The notes beneath the pieces are model-generated. The model had not been told where the DNA came from. It worked only from the letters and a program-made list of their open reading frames with translations, and made no database searches. From Algoriphagus sp. (lineage in GTDB: Bacteria > Bacteroidota > Bacteroidia > Cytophagales > Cyclobacteriaceae): a stretch of DNA of 59,095 nt. This document shows positions 46,025 to 53,823 of this stretch, piece by piece; position 1 is the first letter of the stretch; the number at the start of each line of letters is the position of its first letter. Position numbers and translations under genes: made by a program. Location of the stretch: the NCBI GenBank assembly GCA_029945945.1, contig JAQSDM010000005.1, positions 1,080,803 to 1,139,897 of the forward strand, in the 5' to 3' direction.

Positions 46025-46216
46025 TTAAGCCGTGATTTCTTTCTCAATGATAACTTGTCCTTTGAAGTACAATTTACCGTCCAACCAGTAAGCTCTGTGT
46101 GGCAAGTGCATCTCACCGGTAGTCTGGCATTTAGCCAATCCTGGTGCTTCCAACTTGTAGTGAGTTCTTCTTTTATCTCTTCTGGTTTTCGAAATTTTTC
46201 GTTTAGGATGTGCCAT
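46025..46216 (-). CDS. rpmF: Ribosomal protein L32
   Basis: The 63-residue protein opens [19 protein letters not shown] as L32 does, followed by [18 protein letters not shown]. The zinc cysteines are largely missing: only one C is left, as in many Bacteroidota L32 (C-minus forms). It binds in the large subunit near the peptidyl-transferase centre. It follows the DUF177 gene by 18 bases, the universal pairing. Confidence 0.97.
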   Translation of the reverse strand: MAHPKRKISKTRRDKRRTHYKLEAPGLAKCQTTGEMHLPHRAYWLDGKLYFKGQVIIEKEITA

Positions 46217-46234
46217 TTTATGCGTGGTTTTTAA

Positions 46235-46807
46235 TTATTCCTTATTTTTTAACTTTTTCAATAATTCCCATCTGGGATCGATTGGTTCATTTTCTTCTTC
46301 ACTGGTCTCTGAATCTTCGCCGGACTTTTCAGCGGCAGGCTTGTCGATGTAGGCATATCCGCCTTCACCTTCGTAATCTTCATTATCCAGTTCATTTCTG
46401 TAATCCGGATGAATTTTCTTTAGAGGCAAAGCCAGTAAGATAAACTCATAAATCAACTGAGCAACATTAACAACCGGGGTGTCCCTGGTAATCATAATCA
46501 CGTCCTCATTGATTTCCTGTTCTTCAGATCCGTACTTGTAGATGATCTTTTCTGTAAAATCGAGAGGATGATCAAACTCCTCCAAACTTCTGTCGCAGGT
46601 CAGCCTTACGGAGCCTTTGATGTGAAAAGGCATGTCTATCAAATTTGCTCCTTTGTCCATGATAACCCGTACGGTTAACTGGCCTTGTTTCACTATTTCA
46701 TTGTCTTCAAAATGCTGGAAGAAAGAATCTCCAATCTGGAAGTCAATTTCGTGCCTTCCCTCTTTGAACTTAATTACTTCAATATCAAAGGTTTTAAAGA
46801 ATTTCAC
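46235..46807 (-). CDS. DUF177 (YceD-like) protein
   Basis: The 190-residue acidic protein starts at GTG with MKFFKTFDIEVIKFKEG. Conserved bits are LTCDRSLEEFDHPLDF with the cysteine and IYEFILLALPLKKIHP, which define DUF177. The family always lies upstream of rpmF and is linked to 23S rRNA processing in plants and bacteria. The C-terminal tail ESGEDSETSEEENEPIDP is acidic and low in complexity. Confidence 0.93.
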   Translation of the reverse strand: MKFFKTFDIEVIKFKEGRHEIDFQIGDSFFQHFEDNEIVKQGQLTVRVIMDKGANLIDMPFHIKGSVRLTCDRSLEEFDHPLDFTEKIIYKYGSEEQEINEDVIMITRDTPVVNVAQLIYEFILLALPLKKIHPDYRNELDNEDYEGEGGYAYIDKPAAEKSGEDSETSEEENEPIDPRWELLKKLKNKE

Positions 46808-46919
46808 GATTACTTAGCTCGATTTAAGAGCGCAAATTTAGGGAATATTTTAAAAAGTTTGAAACAGAATTTAAAATATTCTTTGGTGACTCCAACTATT
46901 AGGATCCTATTTGGATTTT

Positions 46920-47942
46920 TTAGTCCAATATCTCCTCTGGATGATGCAATGCGATGATGTCCGACGCAAGCAAAATAGCCGCTCTCATTGATCCTTCATC
47001 CGCCAGATTTTTCCCTGCAATATTATAGGCAGTTCCATGGTCGGGTGATGTTCGGACGACTGGAAGACCTGCGGTAAAGTTCACTCCGGTGCTGAAAGCG
47101 ATAGATTTGAAAGGAATCAATCCCTGGTCGTGATACATCGCAAGGATTCCGTCAAACTTGGTCTGGTGCATCATACCGAAAAAACCATCTGCGGGATAGG
47201 GGCCAAAAACATATTTATTTTGATCCTTCAATTCACGAATTGCAGGCTTGATAATTTTTTCTTCCTCTTCGCCCAGCAGCCCTTCTTCACCTGCATGTGG
47301 ATTTAGTCCCAAGACAGCAATTTTTGGCTTATTGATTCCAAAATCATTTTCCAGGCTTTTTAAAAGGAGATTAGCTTTTTGGATGATTCGCTCTTTAGTA
47401 ATCGTTTCTGATACTTTTGCCAAAGGCACATGACCCGTCACCAATCCTACTCTTAGTTGCTCAGCCACCATCAGCATCAGACTTGAACTTGAACCGACTG
47501 CTTCCGTGATGAATTCTGTATGGCCTATAAATGAAAGTTCTTCCGAATTGATGTTATTTTTGTTTACAGGTGCAGTGACCAAAGCCTGGATTTTTCCAGC
47601 TTTCAGATCATTCACGGCTGCTTTCAATACCTCCAAAGCAAACTTACCTGCTTCCTGAGTTTCTACTCCTGGGATCACATCCGGACATTCCTCCGTCACG
47701 TTGATCACATTGATTTTCTTGTGCTGGATTTCTTCTATGCTGCGAATTTGTACAAAATTGAAGTCCTCCAGATTCAGAAGTTTTCTGTAAAAAGTCAGTG
47801 CTTTGCCATGGGCATAGATTAATGGGGTGAAAGACTTGTGGGTTCGATTGTCCATAATCGCTTTCATCGTGACCTCAGGTCCGATTCCATTGATATCACC
47901 TATGCTAATCCCAATAATGGGTCTTGACTTTTTTGCGTTCAT
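46920..47942 (-). CDS. pdxA: 4-hydroxythreonine-4-phosphate dehydrogenase
   Basis: Starting MNAKKSRPIIGISIGDINGIGPEV the protein has 340 residues. Metal-binding histidines are in FIGHTEFITEAVG, MYHDQGLIPFKSIAF and SPDHGTAYNIAGK; the NAD site is between. It makes the precursor for pyridoxine 5-phosphate (vitamin B6). A longer open start (14 residues more) is not supported. It is 74 bases from the divergent rsmA and 112 ahead of DUF177. Confidence 0.97.
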   Translation of the reverse strand: MNAKKSRPIIGISIGDINGIGPEVTMKAIMDNRTHKSFTPLIYAHGKALTFYRKLLNLEDFNFVQIRSIEEIQHKKINVINVTEECPDVIPGVETQEAGKFALEVLKAAVNDLKAGKIQALVTAPVNKNNINSEELSFIGHTEFITEAVGSSSSLMLMVAEQLRVGLVTGHVPLAKVSETITKERIIQKANLLLKSLENDFGINKPKIAVLGLNPHAGEEGLLGEEEEKIIKPAIRELKDQNKYVFGPYPADGFFGMMHQTKFDGILAMYHDQGLIPFKSIAFSTGVNFTAGLPVVRTSPDHGTAYNIAGKNLADEGSMRAAILLASDIIALHHPEEILD

Positions 47943-48055
47943 ACGATTCGGTTTTGAAAGCCCGGTGCCTTGGTGGGGCAATCTTACTTTAGACCTTTAG
48001 GAATATTCTCTTAATTTTAGGCCTGCAATTTATAAAATTTTATCAGAGCTAACCG

Positions 48056-48841
48056 ATGGAAAAAGTCAAAGCCAAAAAACACCTTGGACAGCACTTTTTG
48101 ACCGATTTGAGTATTGCTGAGCAAATCGCTCAGGCGGTCAAAGGGCATGGAGGTGTCACCAAAGTCCTGGAAATTGGTCCGGGTATGGGGGTGCTGACAG
48201 ATTATCTGCTTAAAGGACCTCTGGAACTGTATATAATAGATATTGACAAAGAGTCAATCGCCTATCTGTGCAAGAAATATCCGGAGCTCGGGGATAAAAT
48301 TATTCAGGGAGATTTTCTGAGACTGGATCTCAGAAAGACCTTTGAGGAGAAATATGCCATCATTGGTAATTTTCCCTACAACATTTCCTCCCAGATTTTA
48401 TTCAAAGTCCTGGAAGAAAAAGATAAGGTAACCGAGGTTGTCTGCATGCTTCAAAAAGAAGTCGCCAAACGGATTGCCTCGCCAAAGGGAAATAAAGACT
48501 ACGGAATCCTGTCTGTTTTGCTTCAGGCATTTTACGATATAGAATATCTTTTCTCAGTGCCGCCGGAGGTTTTTGATCCGCCTCCAAAAGTCAATTCCGG
48601 TGTAATCAGACTTACCCGAAATCAAACTGAAAAGCTGGATTGCAGCGAAAAGCTTTTTTTCCAGGTTGTAAAAGCAGGATTTGCCACTCGAAGGAAAACG
48701 CTGAGGAATTGCCTGAAATCTCTCCAAATTCCGGAGGAATTAAAGGCTAATCCCATCATGGACAAACGTGCTGAGCAACTGGACGTGGCTGATTTTGTGT
48801 TTCTAACCCAACAAATAGAGGCTTCCCGTGGAAATCGTTAA
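48056..48841 (+). CDS. rsmA: 16S rRNA adenine dimethyltransferase
   Basis: The 261-residue protein has KKHLGQHFLTDLSIAEQI at the N-terminus, the AdoMet-binding LEIGPGMGVLTDYLL, the active-site IIGNFPYNISSQIL and SVPPEVFDPPPKVNSGVI, all KsgA signatures. It methylates two adenines of helix 45 in 16S rRNA late in subunit assembly. Its last codons overlap the mgtE start by 14 bases. Confidence 0.98.
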   Translation: MEKVKAKKHLGQHFLTDLSIAEQIAQAVKGHGGVTKVLEIGPGMGVLTDYLLKGPLELYIIDIDKESIAYLCKKYPELGDKIIQGDFLRLDLRKTFEEKYAIIGNFPYNISSQILFKVLEEKDKVTEVVCMLQKEVAKRIASPKGNKDYGILSVLLQAFYDIEYLFSVPPEVFDPPPKVNSGVIRLTRNQTEKLDCSEKLFFQVVKAGFATRRKTLRNCLKSLQIPEELKANPIMDKRAEQLDVADFVFLTQQIEASRGNR

Positions 48842-50195
48842 ACAATTCGAACTTTCTAAAGAGTATCTGGAGAGCCTGCGTCGAGGAATTGAGGCAGAGG
48901 ATCTGGAATTTATCCGCGAGTCTCTCGATGGTGTTAATGTGGCCGACGTGGCCGCTATCTTGGATGAGCTTTCTTTGGATGAGTCGATCTATGTGCTTCG
49001 AATCCTCCCGGGCCAATTGGCCGCTGATATTTTAATAGAGCTGGATGATACCACGCTGTTTAGGGTTCTGAAGGAAATGAATGAGGAGGAAATCTCTTCA
49101 TTCATCGAAATGATGGACTCCGATGACGGTGCGGACATTTTAAATCTTCTTCCCGAAAAAGAGCGGGAAGATGTAATCAGTCACTTTAAAGATCAGGTCA
49201 AGTCGGATCAAATCCTCGAACTCTTACGTTACGAAGAAGATACGGCCGGTGGTATCATGGCCAAGGAATATATCCGGGCCAATAAAAACTGGAATGTTGT
49301 TCAGACGATTAACGAGATCCGGAGACAGGCCGAAAACGTTGAGAAAATCTATTCGATTTACGTAGTCAACAACAAACAGCAATTGTTGGGAAGAGTTTCA
49401 CTGAAAAAAATTGTCTTGGCTGCTGAAGACACCAGGATAGAAGATATTTATGATGATGAGGTAGTTTCAGTTCCAACTCATATGGACCAGGAACATGTAG
49501 CCGAAATCATGAGAAAGTATGACCTGGAATCTGTTCCGGTGGTAAATTCTAAAAATAAACTAGTCGGGCGGATTACAGTCGATGACATTCTGGACGTTAT
49601 CCGAGAAGAAGCCGATGAGGATATTCAGGCCATGTCAGGTATCTCTGATACCGTTGATGAATATGACAGCGTCATCAAACTCACAAAAGCGAGGCTTCCC
49701 TGGTTGATGATCGGGATTGTCGGCGGTCTGCTGGGAGCTGGGTTTATTGGTTTTTTCGAAGAGGGATTGAGCAAAGTAACCGCCCTTGCATTTTTCATTC
49801 CGCTGATTACAGCTACCGGCGGAAATGTCGGAATCCAGTCTTCCTCACTTGTTGTGCAGTCTCTTGCCAACAAATCTGCTTTTGATGATTCGCTTTGGGC
49901 GAGGTTTGTGAAAGGTTTGATCGTTGCGATTATCAATGGATTGATCCTGGCGACGTTTGTCTTTGGTGTGGTGGTTTTATTTTATCACACAGAGGTGGCA
50001 TTCGCCTTGGTGGTCTCTATTGCGCTTTTCTCAGTCGTTTTACTTTCTTCTTTTATGGGCACTTTCACACCCATTGTCCTGGATAGATTTGGTATTAATC
50101 CTGCACTGGCATCAGGTCCGTTTATTACAACGGCAAATGATTTGATCGGCCTTGCAGTTTATTTTTTGGTGGCAATGTCTCTTTTGAATATTTAA
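48828..50195 (+). CDS. mgtE: Magnesium transporter MgtE
   Basis: The 455-residue protein starts at GTG. It has an MgtE N-terminal domain of about 120 residues, two CBS domains (about 140-255; VPTHMDQEHVAEIMRK, LESVPVVNSKNKLVGRITVDD), a connecting helix and five transmembrane helices (about 285-455) with TATGGNVGIQSSSLVVQSLAN forming the pore. It lets magnesium in when the cytoplasmic level is low; no riboswitch is visible. Overlap with rsmA indicates coupled translation. Confidence 0.95.
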   Translation: MEIVKQFELSKEYLESLRRGIEAEDLEFIRESLDGVNVADVAAILDELSLDESIYVLRILPGQLAADILIELDDTTLFRVLKEMNEEEISSFIEMMDSDDGADILNLLPEKEREDVISHFKDQVKSDQILELLRYEEDTAGGIMAKEYIRANKNWNVVQTINEIRRQAENVEKIYSIYVVNNKQQLLGRVSLKKIVLAAEDTRIEDIYDDEVVSVPTHMDQEHVAEIMRKYDLESVPVVNSKNKLVGRITVDDILDVIREEADEDIQAMSGISDTVDEYDSVIKLTKARLPWLMIGIVGGLLGAGFIGFFEEGLSKVTALAFFIPLITATGGNVGIQSSSLVVQSLANKSAFDDSLWARFVKGLIVAIINGLILATFVFGVVVLFYHTEVAFALVVSIALFSVVLLSSFMGTFTPIVLDRFGINPALASGPFITTANDLIGLAVYFLVAMSLLNI

Positions 50196-50206
50196 GAATT
50201 TCAAAA

Positions 50207-51136
50207 ATGAAGATCCTGATTATTGACGAAATGCATCCAAGCATTGTTCCAATGCTGAAAAAAGACAGGCACGTAGTTACCTATGCTCCCAAAATCACCC
50301 GGGCCGAAATTCTAGGTCAGGTTGAAGAATATGATGGACTGATCATTCGCTCCAAAACCCCGATGGATCGCGAACTTCTGGAGAGAGCGACCAACCTGAA
50401 ATTCATAGGAAGGGCAGGAGCGGGGCTTGATCAGATTGACTTGGATTATTTAGTGACGCGTGGAATCAAGCTTTTTCATGCAGCAAAAGGAAACAGAGAT
50501 GCCGTAGCCGAGCATGCTTTAGGGATGATTTTGGCTTTGTTCAATCAGTTACCAAAAGCCGATCAGGAAGTTAGGAAAGGGATTTGGGATCGTGAAGGAA
50601 ATAGGGGGCATGAGCTTGCCGGAAAAACCGTCGGAATCATGGGATATGGGAACATGGGAAAAGCGTTTTCGAAGCGTCTTCAGGGATTCAAAGTAAAGGT
50701 GCTTGCGTATGATAAATTTAAGCTGGGCTTTGGCGATGAGTTTGTTCAGGAAGTGACTTGGGAAAAGCTCAAAGCAGAAGCAGATATTTTGAGCATTCAT
50801 GTTCCGTTGACTTCGGAAACACGTGATTTTTTCACTCTTGAAGAGGTGGAAAGTTTTACCAAACCGTTTTGGCTGGTCAATACAGCGAGAGGGGAAGTCA
50901 TTACTTTCAGGACATTAAATGAGGGATTGGATCGGGGGATTCTTCGCGGAGCAATTCTAGATGTTCTGGAAAATGAGAAATTTCTAAAGTTCACACCCGA
51001 GCAAAAATCAGAATTTGAAAAGCTGGCTGCCCGAGCCAATGTTCTTTTTAGTCCGCATGTAGCCGGATGGACTTTTGAGTCATATGAGAAAATAAATAAA
51101 GTGCTCGTAAAGAAAATCAGGAAAGCTTTTAAGTAA
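50207..51136 (+). CDS. D-2-hydroxyacid dehydrogenase (NAD)
   Basis: The 309-residue protein has the two-domain fold: LKFIGRAGAGLDQIDL, AEHALGMILALFNQL, the NAD loop TVGIMGYGNMGKAFS and the catalytic segments LVNTARGEVI (Arg) and AILDVLENEKF (Glu) with SPHVAGWTFESYEK (His). The length is that of hydroxypyruvate reductases and truncated phosphoglycerate dehydrogenases; a C-terminal ACT domain is missing. Exact substrate not decided. It follows mgtE by 11 bases. Confidence 0.92.
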   Translation: MKILIIDEMHPSIVPMLKKDRHVVTYAPKITRAEILGQVEEYDGLIIRSKTPMDRELLERATNLKFIGRAGAGLDQIDLDYLVTRGIKLFHAAKGNRDAVAEHALGMILALFNQLPKADQEVRKGIWDREGNRGHELAGKTVGIMGYGNMGKAFSKRLQGFKVKVLAYDKFKLGFGDEFVQEVTWEKLKAEADILSIHVPLTSETRDFFTLEEVESFTKPFWLVNTARGEVITFRTLNEGLDRGILRGAILDVLENEKFLKFTPEQKSEFEKLAARANVLFSPHVAGWTFESYEKINKVLVKKIRKAFK

Positions 51137-51176
51137 ATTTCAGCTGTTATTTGAGGCTTTTAGAAAACAAGCTTGC

Positions 51177-51207
51177 TTTGCTTTGTATGGAAGGTTTGCT
51201 ATCTTTG
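51177..51207 (+). promoter_or_regulatory. Bacteroidota-type promoter of greA
   Basis: TTTG at 51177-51180, 19 bases, then TATCTTTG at 51200-51207, with identical spacing to the E1 gene promoter. The start would be about 51213, ahead of the terminator at 51229. Confidence 0.6.
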
Positions 51208-51228
51208 AGCGTTATATAAAAGGCGAGT

Positions 51229-51272
51229 AACAAAGTAACGGTCCCTCTCACGCGACCGTTACTTTGTTTTTT
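51229..51272 (+). terminator. Intrinsic terminator in the greA leader (possible attenuator)
   Basis: A 15-bp perfect stem (51229-51243 with 51254-51268), ten-base loop and T6. It stands between a predicted promoter (51177-51207) and the greA start (51300). If that promoter is used, the terminator is inside the greA leader. Confidence 0.85.
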
Positions 51273-51299
51273 ATGCCTTTTGAAGAGAAGAAAAAAACT

Positions 51300-51773
51300 A
51301 TGGGAACAATACAATATTACACCGAAGAGGGCCTGAAAAGACTGAAAGATGAACTTCAGGAGTTGAAGGGCAAAGGAAGAATGGATATCGCCAAGCAGAT
51401 TGCAGAAGCGAGAGATAAAGGTGATTTAAGTGAAAATGCAGAGTATGATGCTGCGAAAGATGCACAAGGTCACCTCGAACTTAAAATTGCAAAACTGGAA
51501 GCAGTTGTAGGCAATGCCAGAATTCTGGATAATTCCCAAATGGATACTTCCAAAGTTGGGATTCTTTGTACCGTTAAAATCAAAAACGTAAAGAGCGGAA
51601 TGACCGTGAGCTACACCTTGGTATCCGAAGAGGAAGCTGATTTGAAAGCCGGAAAGATTTCGTTGGCCTCTCCTTTTGGAAAGGGATTGGTTGGAAAATC
51701 ATTGGGAGATATCGCTGAGATCAATGCTCCGGCAGGCCAGCTGCAATTCGAAATCCTGGAAATCAATTATTAA
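51300..51773 (+). CDS. greA: Transcript cleavage factor GreA
   Basis: From ATG 51300 the protein has 157 residues (MGTIQYYTEEGLKRLKDEL). The coiled-coil tip with the acidic residues is in ARDKGDLSENAEYDAAKDA, followed by the globular domain (VKIKNVKSGMTVSYTLVS, LASPFGKGLVGKSLGD). It rescues backtracked RNA polymerase by stimulating RNA cleavage. A longer open frame starts inside the upstream hairpin and is rejected. AAGAGAAG before the ATG is a possible ribosome site. The next gene follows after a terminator, 40 bases away. Confidence 0.97.
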   Translation: MGTIQYYTEEGLKRLKDELQELKGKGRMDIAKQIAEARDKGDLSENAEYDAAKDAQGHLELKIAKLEAVVGNARILDNSQMDTSKVGILCTVKIKNVKSGMTVSYTLVSEEEADLKAGKISLASPFGKGLVGKSLGDIAEINAPAGQLQFEILEINY

Positions 51774-51778
51774 TATCT

Positions 51779-51802
51779 ACCCGGCTCGTCCGGGTTTTTT
51801 TT
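51779..51802 (+). terminator. Intrinsic terminator between greA and the HIT gene
   Basis: ACCCGG (51779-51784) pairs with CCGGGT (51790-51795), followed by eight T. The HIT start is only 11 bases further, leaving no room for its own promoter. Confidence 0.85.
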
Positions 51803-51813
51803 ATATAAAAGCT

Positions 51814-52206
51814 ATGGCAACTATTTTCACCAAAATCATCAATAGAGAAATTCCCGCTCAAATTGTAGCTGAGGATGAGAATTACATTGCATTCCTGGAT
51901 ATCATGCCATTGGTCAAAGGTCATGTGCTGGTAGTGCCAAAACAGGAAGTGAATTATATTTTTGACATGGAGCCTGAGTCATTGGCAGGATTGCATCTTT
52001 TTGCTCAGAAAGTAGCCAAAGCAATGGACAAAACCATCAAATGTACCCGAATAGGTGTTGCAGTGATAGGTCTGGAAGTGCCTCATGTTCATATCCACTT
52101 GGTGCCGCTTCGGACCATGGACGACATTAATTTCACCAGACCCAAGTTGAAATTGACTCCGGAAGAATTGGCGGAAACCGCGGATAAGATCAGATCAGGG
52201 TTTTGA
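51814..52206 (+). CDS. HIT family nucleotide hydrolase/transferase
   Basis: The 130-residue protein begins MATIFTKIINREIPAQIV and has the histidine triad in VPHVHIHLVPL near the end plus VLVVPKQEVNYIFDM upstream. HIT proteins hydrolyse purine nucleotide phosphoramidates or dinucleoside polyphosphates. A larger open frame begins within greA and is not real. It is directly behind a terminator, so expression should depend on read-through from greA. Confidence 0.93.
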   Translation: MATIFTKIINREIPAQIVAEDENYIAFLDIMPLVKGHVLVVPKQEVNYIFDMEPESLAGLHLFAQKVAKAMDKTIKCTRIGVAVIGLEVPHVHIHLVPLRTMDDINFTRPKLKLTPEELAETADKIRSGF

Positions 52207-52218
52207 ATTGATGAGTCT

Positions 52219-52270
52219 CAGTGTTCAGTCGCAGTGATCAGTTGCAGTGTTCAGTCTCAGTGATCAGTTC
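52219..52270. repeat. Four 13-bp tandem repeats (CAGTG-WTCAGT type)
   Basis: Units at 52219, 52232, 52245 and 52258 alternate CAGTGTTCAGTCG and CAGTGATCAGTTG-like forms, making two 26-bp dimers. TTCAGTCGCAGT at 52224-52235 is the exact reverse complement of the unit repeated at 52851, 52883, 52903 and 52929. Confidence 0.85.
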
Positions 52271-52320
52271 TAGTGACCATTCTTAGGGTTTCTGTAGTAT
52301 CCTTGATATTTCTTGAGTAA

Positions 52321-52695
52321 TCATTTTAGCCTTTTTGAACCAAATTTTTCAGGATTAAGAATCATATAATTTAAAAGTTTTCCAATCTCTTTCACTTTCT
52401 CAGTTAGCTTTTCATGTTCTTCTCTTTTCAAATATTCACATTCAAAAGCGAAGTCTAACCATACTTGGGTTTCGCTATTTTCCATATCTGAATCAGAGAG
52501 TTTTGAAATAAAGTGGGCTGGATAAAGTCTTTTTCTATAAGATTCGCCGATACAAGCACAAACAGATCTTGCTGATCTCCTTCTTTGATCAGTTAAAGAA
52601 TATTTCTCCTCTTTTGGAAACGATTTACTTAGATAGAAAATCTCCATCGCTAGTTCAAATCCTTTTTGATATGCCAGTAACCCCTTAAAATCCAT
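52321..52695 (-). CDS. Four-helix-bundle protein (S23/IVS type)
   Basis: The 124-residue protein has LLAYQKGFELAMEIFYLSK, LTDQRRRSARSVCACIGE and NSETQVWLDFAFECEYL, the pattern of the S23 ribosomal/IVS-encoded protein family, a pentamer-forming four-helix bundle related to Avd of diversity-generating retroelements. It lacks a reverse transcriptase partner. The gene is set in a region where both sides carry degenerate repeats in opposite orientation. The family often stands in intervening sequences of 23S rRNA; here it is not in rRNA. Confidence 0.9.
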   Translation of the reverse strand: MDFKGLLAYQKGFELAMEIFYLSKSFPKEEKYSLTDQRRRSARSVCACIGESYRKRLYPAHFISKLSDSDMENSETQVWLDFAFECEYLKREEHEKLTEKVKEIGKLLNYMILNPEKFGSKRLK

Positions 52696-52794
52696 TTTCG
52701 AAAAAGTTTAATTGAAAAATCTCATTCTTTTTTGATGAATAAAATGATAACCAGTAACTCTCATGATGATCAATGTTAACCTCTTGCTCTAAAT

Positions 52795-52956
52795 ACTGAT
52801 ACTGAAAACTGATACTGATTATTGCTATTGTCACTGTAACTGACCACCGAACTGCGACTGAATACTGCGACTACTACTGACTACTGCGACTGAATACCGA
52901 AAACTGCGACTGAACACTATGACTGAAAACTGCGACTGAATACTGTCAACTGACTG
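52795..52956. repeat. Degenerate ACTGCGACTGAA repeats
   Basis: Exact ACTGCGACTGAA copies lie at 52851, 52883, 52903 and 52929, with partial copies (ACTGCGACTAC, AACTGATACTG) between and to the left, over about 160 bases. It ends at the fructokinase-like stop codon. Confidence 0.85.
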
Positions 52957-53823
52957 TCAATCAAATCTATCCGCAGAAAATCTGGGAGTTCCTCCCTTTT
53001 GCGTAGCTACAAAAGCACCTAGTTTGCAGGCAAAATCTAGGATTTCTTTTGGATTTTTATCGTCGAGGTATGTCTTAACAAAGCCGCTCAAAAATGCATC
53101 TCCTGCACCGATGCTGTCTTCCACTTTTACTTTGTATCCGGGATGCTCTGTGATTACTCCTTTTTGGTAGATCAATGCACCCTTTGATCCACGGGTCACG
53201 CAGATGATTTCCATCGGAAAGTGCTGATCAAGATATCCGCAAAGGCTTTCCACTGAGGGTTCGGTTTTGAAATAATCAGCAAAAATCTCCAACTCGTCTT
53301 CATTGATTTTCAGGACATCCGCATATCCCAGAAGTGTTTCAATTACTTCGAAATCATAAAACGGCGGACGAAGATTCGCGTCAAAAACCCGCAAAACAGG
53401 ATGGCGAAGCAGGTGAAGAAGTGTCTTTAAGCTTTCTGTATTTCTCACCCCCAATGAGCCAAAAACAAATGCATCTGCATCTTCTACTGCCTGATCCATT
53501 TCATCATTCCATTGGATAAAGTCCCACGCAACCGGAGAGACAATTGTGTATTTGATGTTTTCCGGGTCGGAATTATCCACCAAAACTCTGGATGTTTCAT
53601 GCTCAAAGTTGGTTTGGATCAAGTCTACCGGAATTTCAAAACTGTTCAGAAACTCAAGGAGATTTCGGCCACCTGTATCATTTCCGATTGCAGAAATAAG
53701 TCTGGAGTTCAATCCCAACTGGTGCAAATTGAGCGCTACGTTCATTGGGGCGCCACCAGCCACCGCTCCGGACGGAAGACAGTCCCAGAGCATTTCTCCG
53801 AAAATGACAACTTTATGCGACAT
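52957..53823 (-). CDS. PfkB family sugar kinase, fructokinase-like
   Basis: The 288-residue protein shows PfkB features: FGEMLWDCLPSGAVAGGAPMN with the substrate GG motif, LISAIGNDTGGRNL, RVFDANLRPPFYD, and the ATP/catalytic VEDSIGAGDAFLSGFV with Asp as base. Phosphorylation of fructose is likely; the neighbour sugar porter supports that. It overlaps the porter gene by 11 bases, indicating one transcript and coupled translation. Its stop codon lies against a repeat array. Confidence 0.92.
   Translation of the reverse strand: MSHKVVIFGEMLWDCLPSGAVAGGAPMNVALNLHQLGLNSRLISAIGNDTGGRNLLEFLNSFEIPVDLIQTNFEHETSRVLVDNSDPENIKYTIVSPVAWDFIQWNDEMDQAVEDADAFVFGSLGVRNTESLKTLLHLLRHPVLRVFDANLRPPFYDFEVIETLLGYADVLKINEDELEIFADYFKTEPSVESLCGYLDQHFPMEIICVTRGSKGALIYQKGVITEHPGYKVKVEDSIGAGDAFLSGFVKTYLDDKNPKEILDFACKLGAFVATQKGGTPRFSADRFD

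Noticed and set aside
51264..51299. Longer start for GreA
   Set aside because: The extra codons lie in the terminator stem and T run and have no family similarity.
51676..51813. N-terminal extension of the HIT frame into greA
   Set aside because: It runs through the greA end and the terminator hairpin; the HIT family start fits the ATG at 51814.
52219..52956. Possible CRISPR array
   Set aside because: Units are only 12-13 bp, degenerate, back to back without unique spacers, and no cas genes are near.
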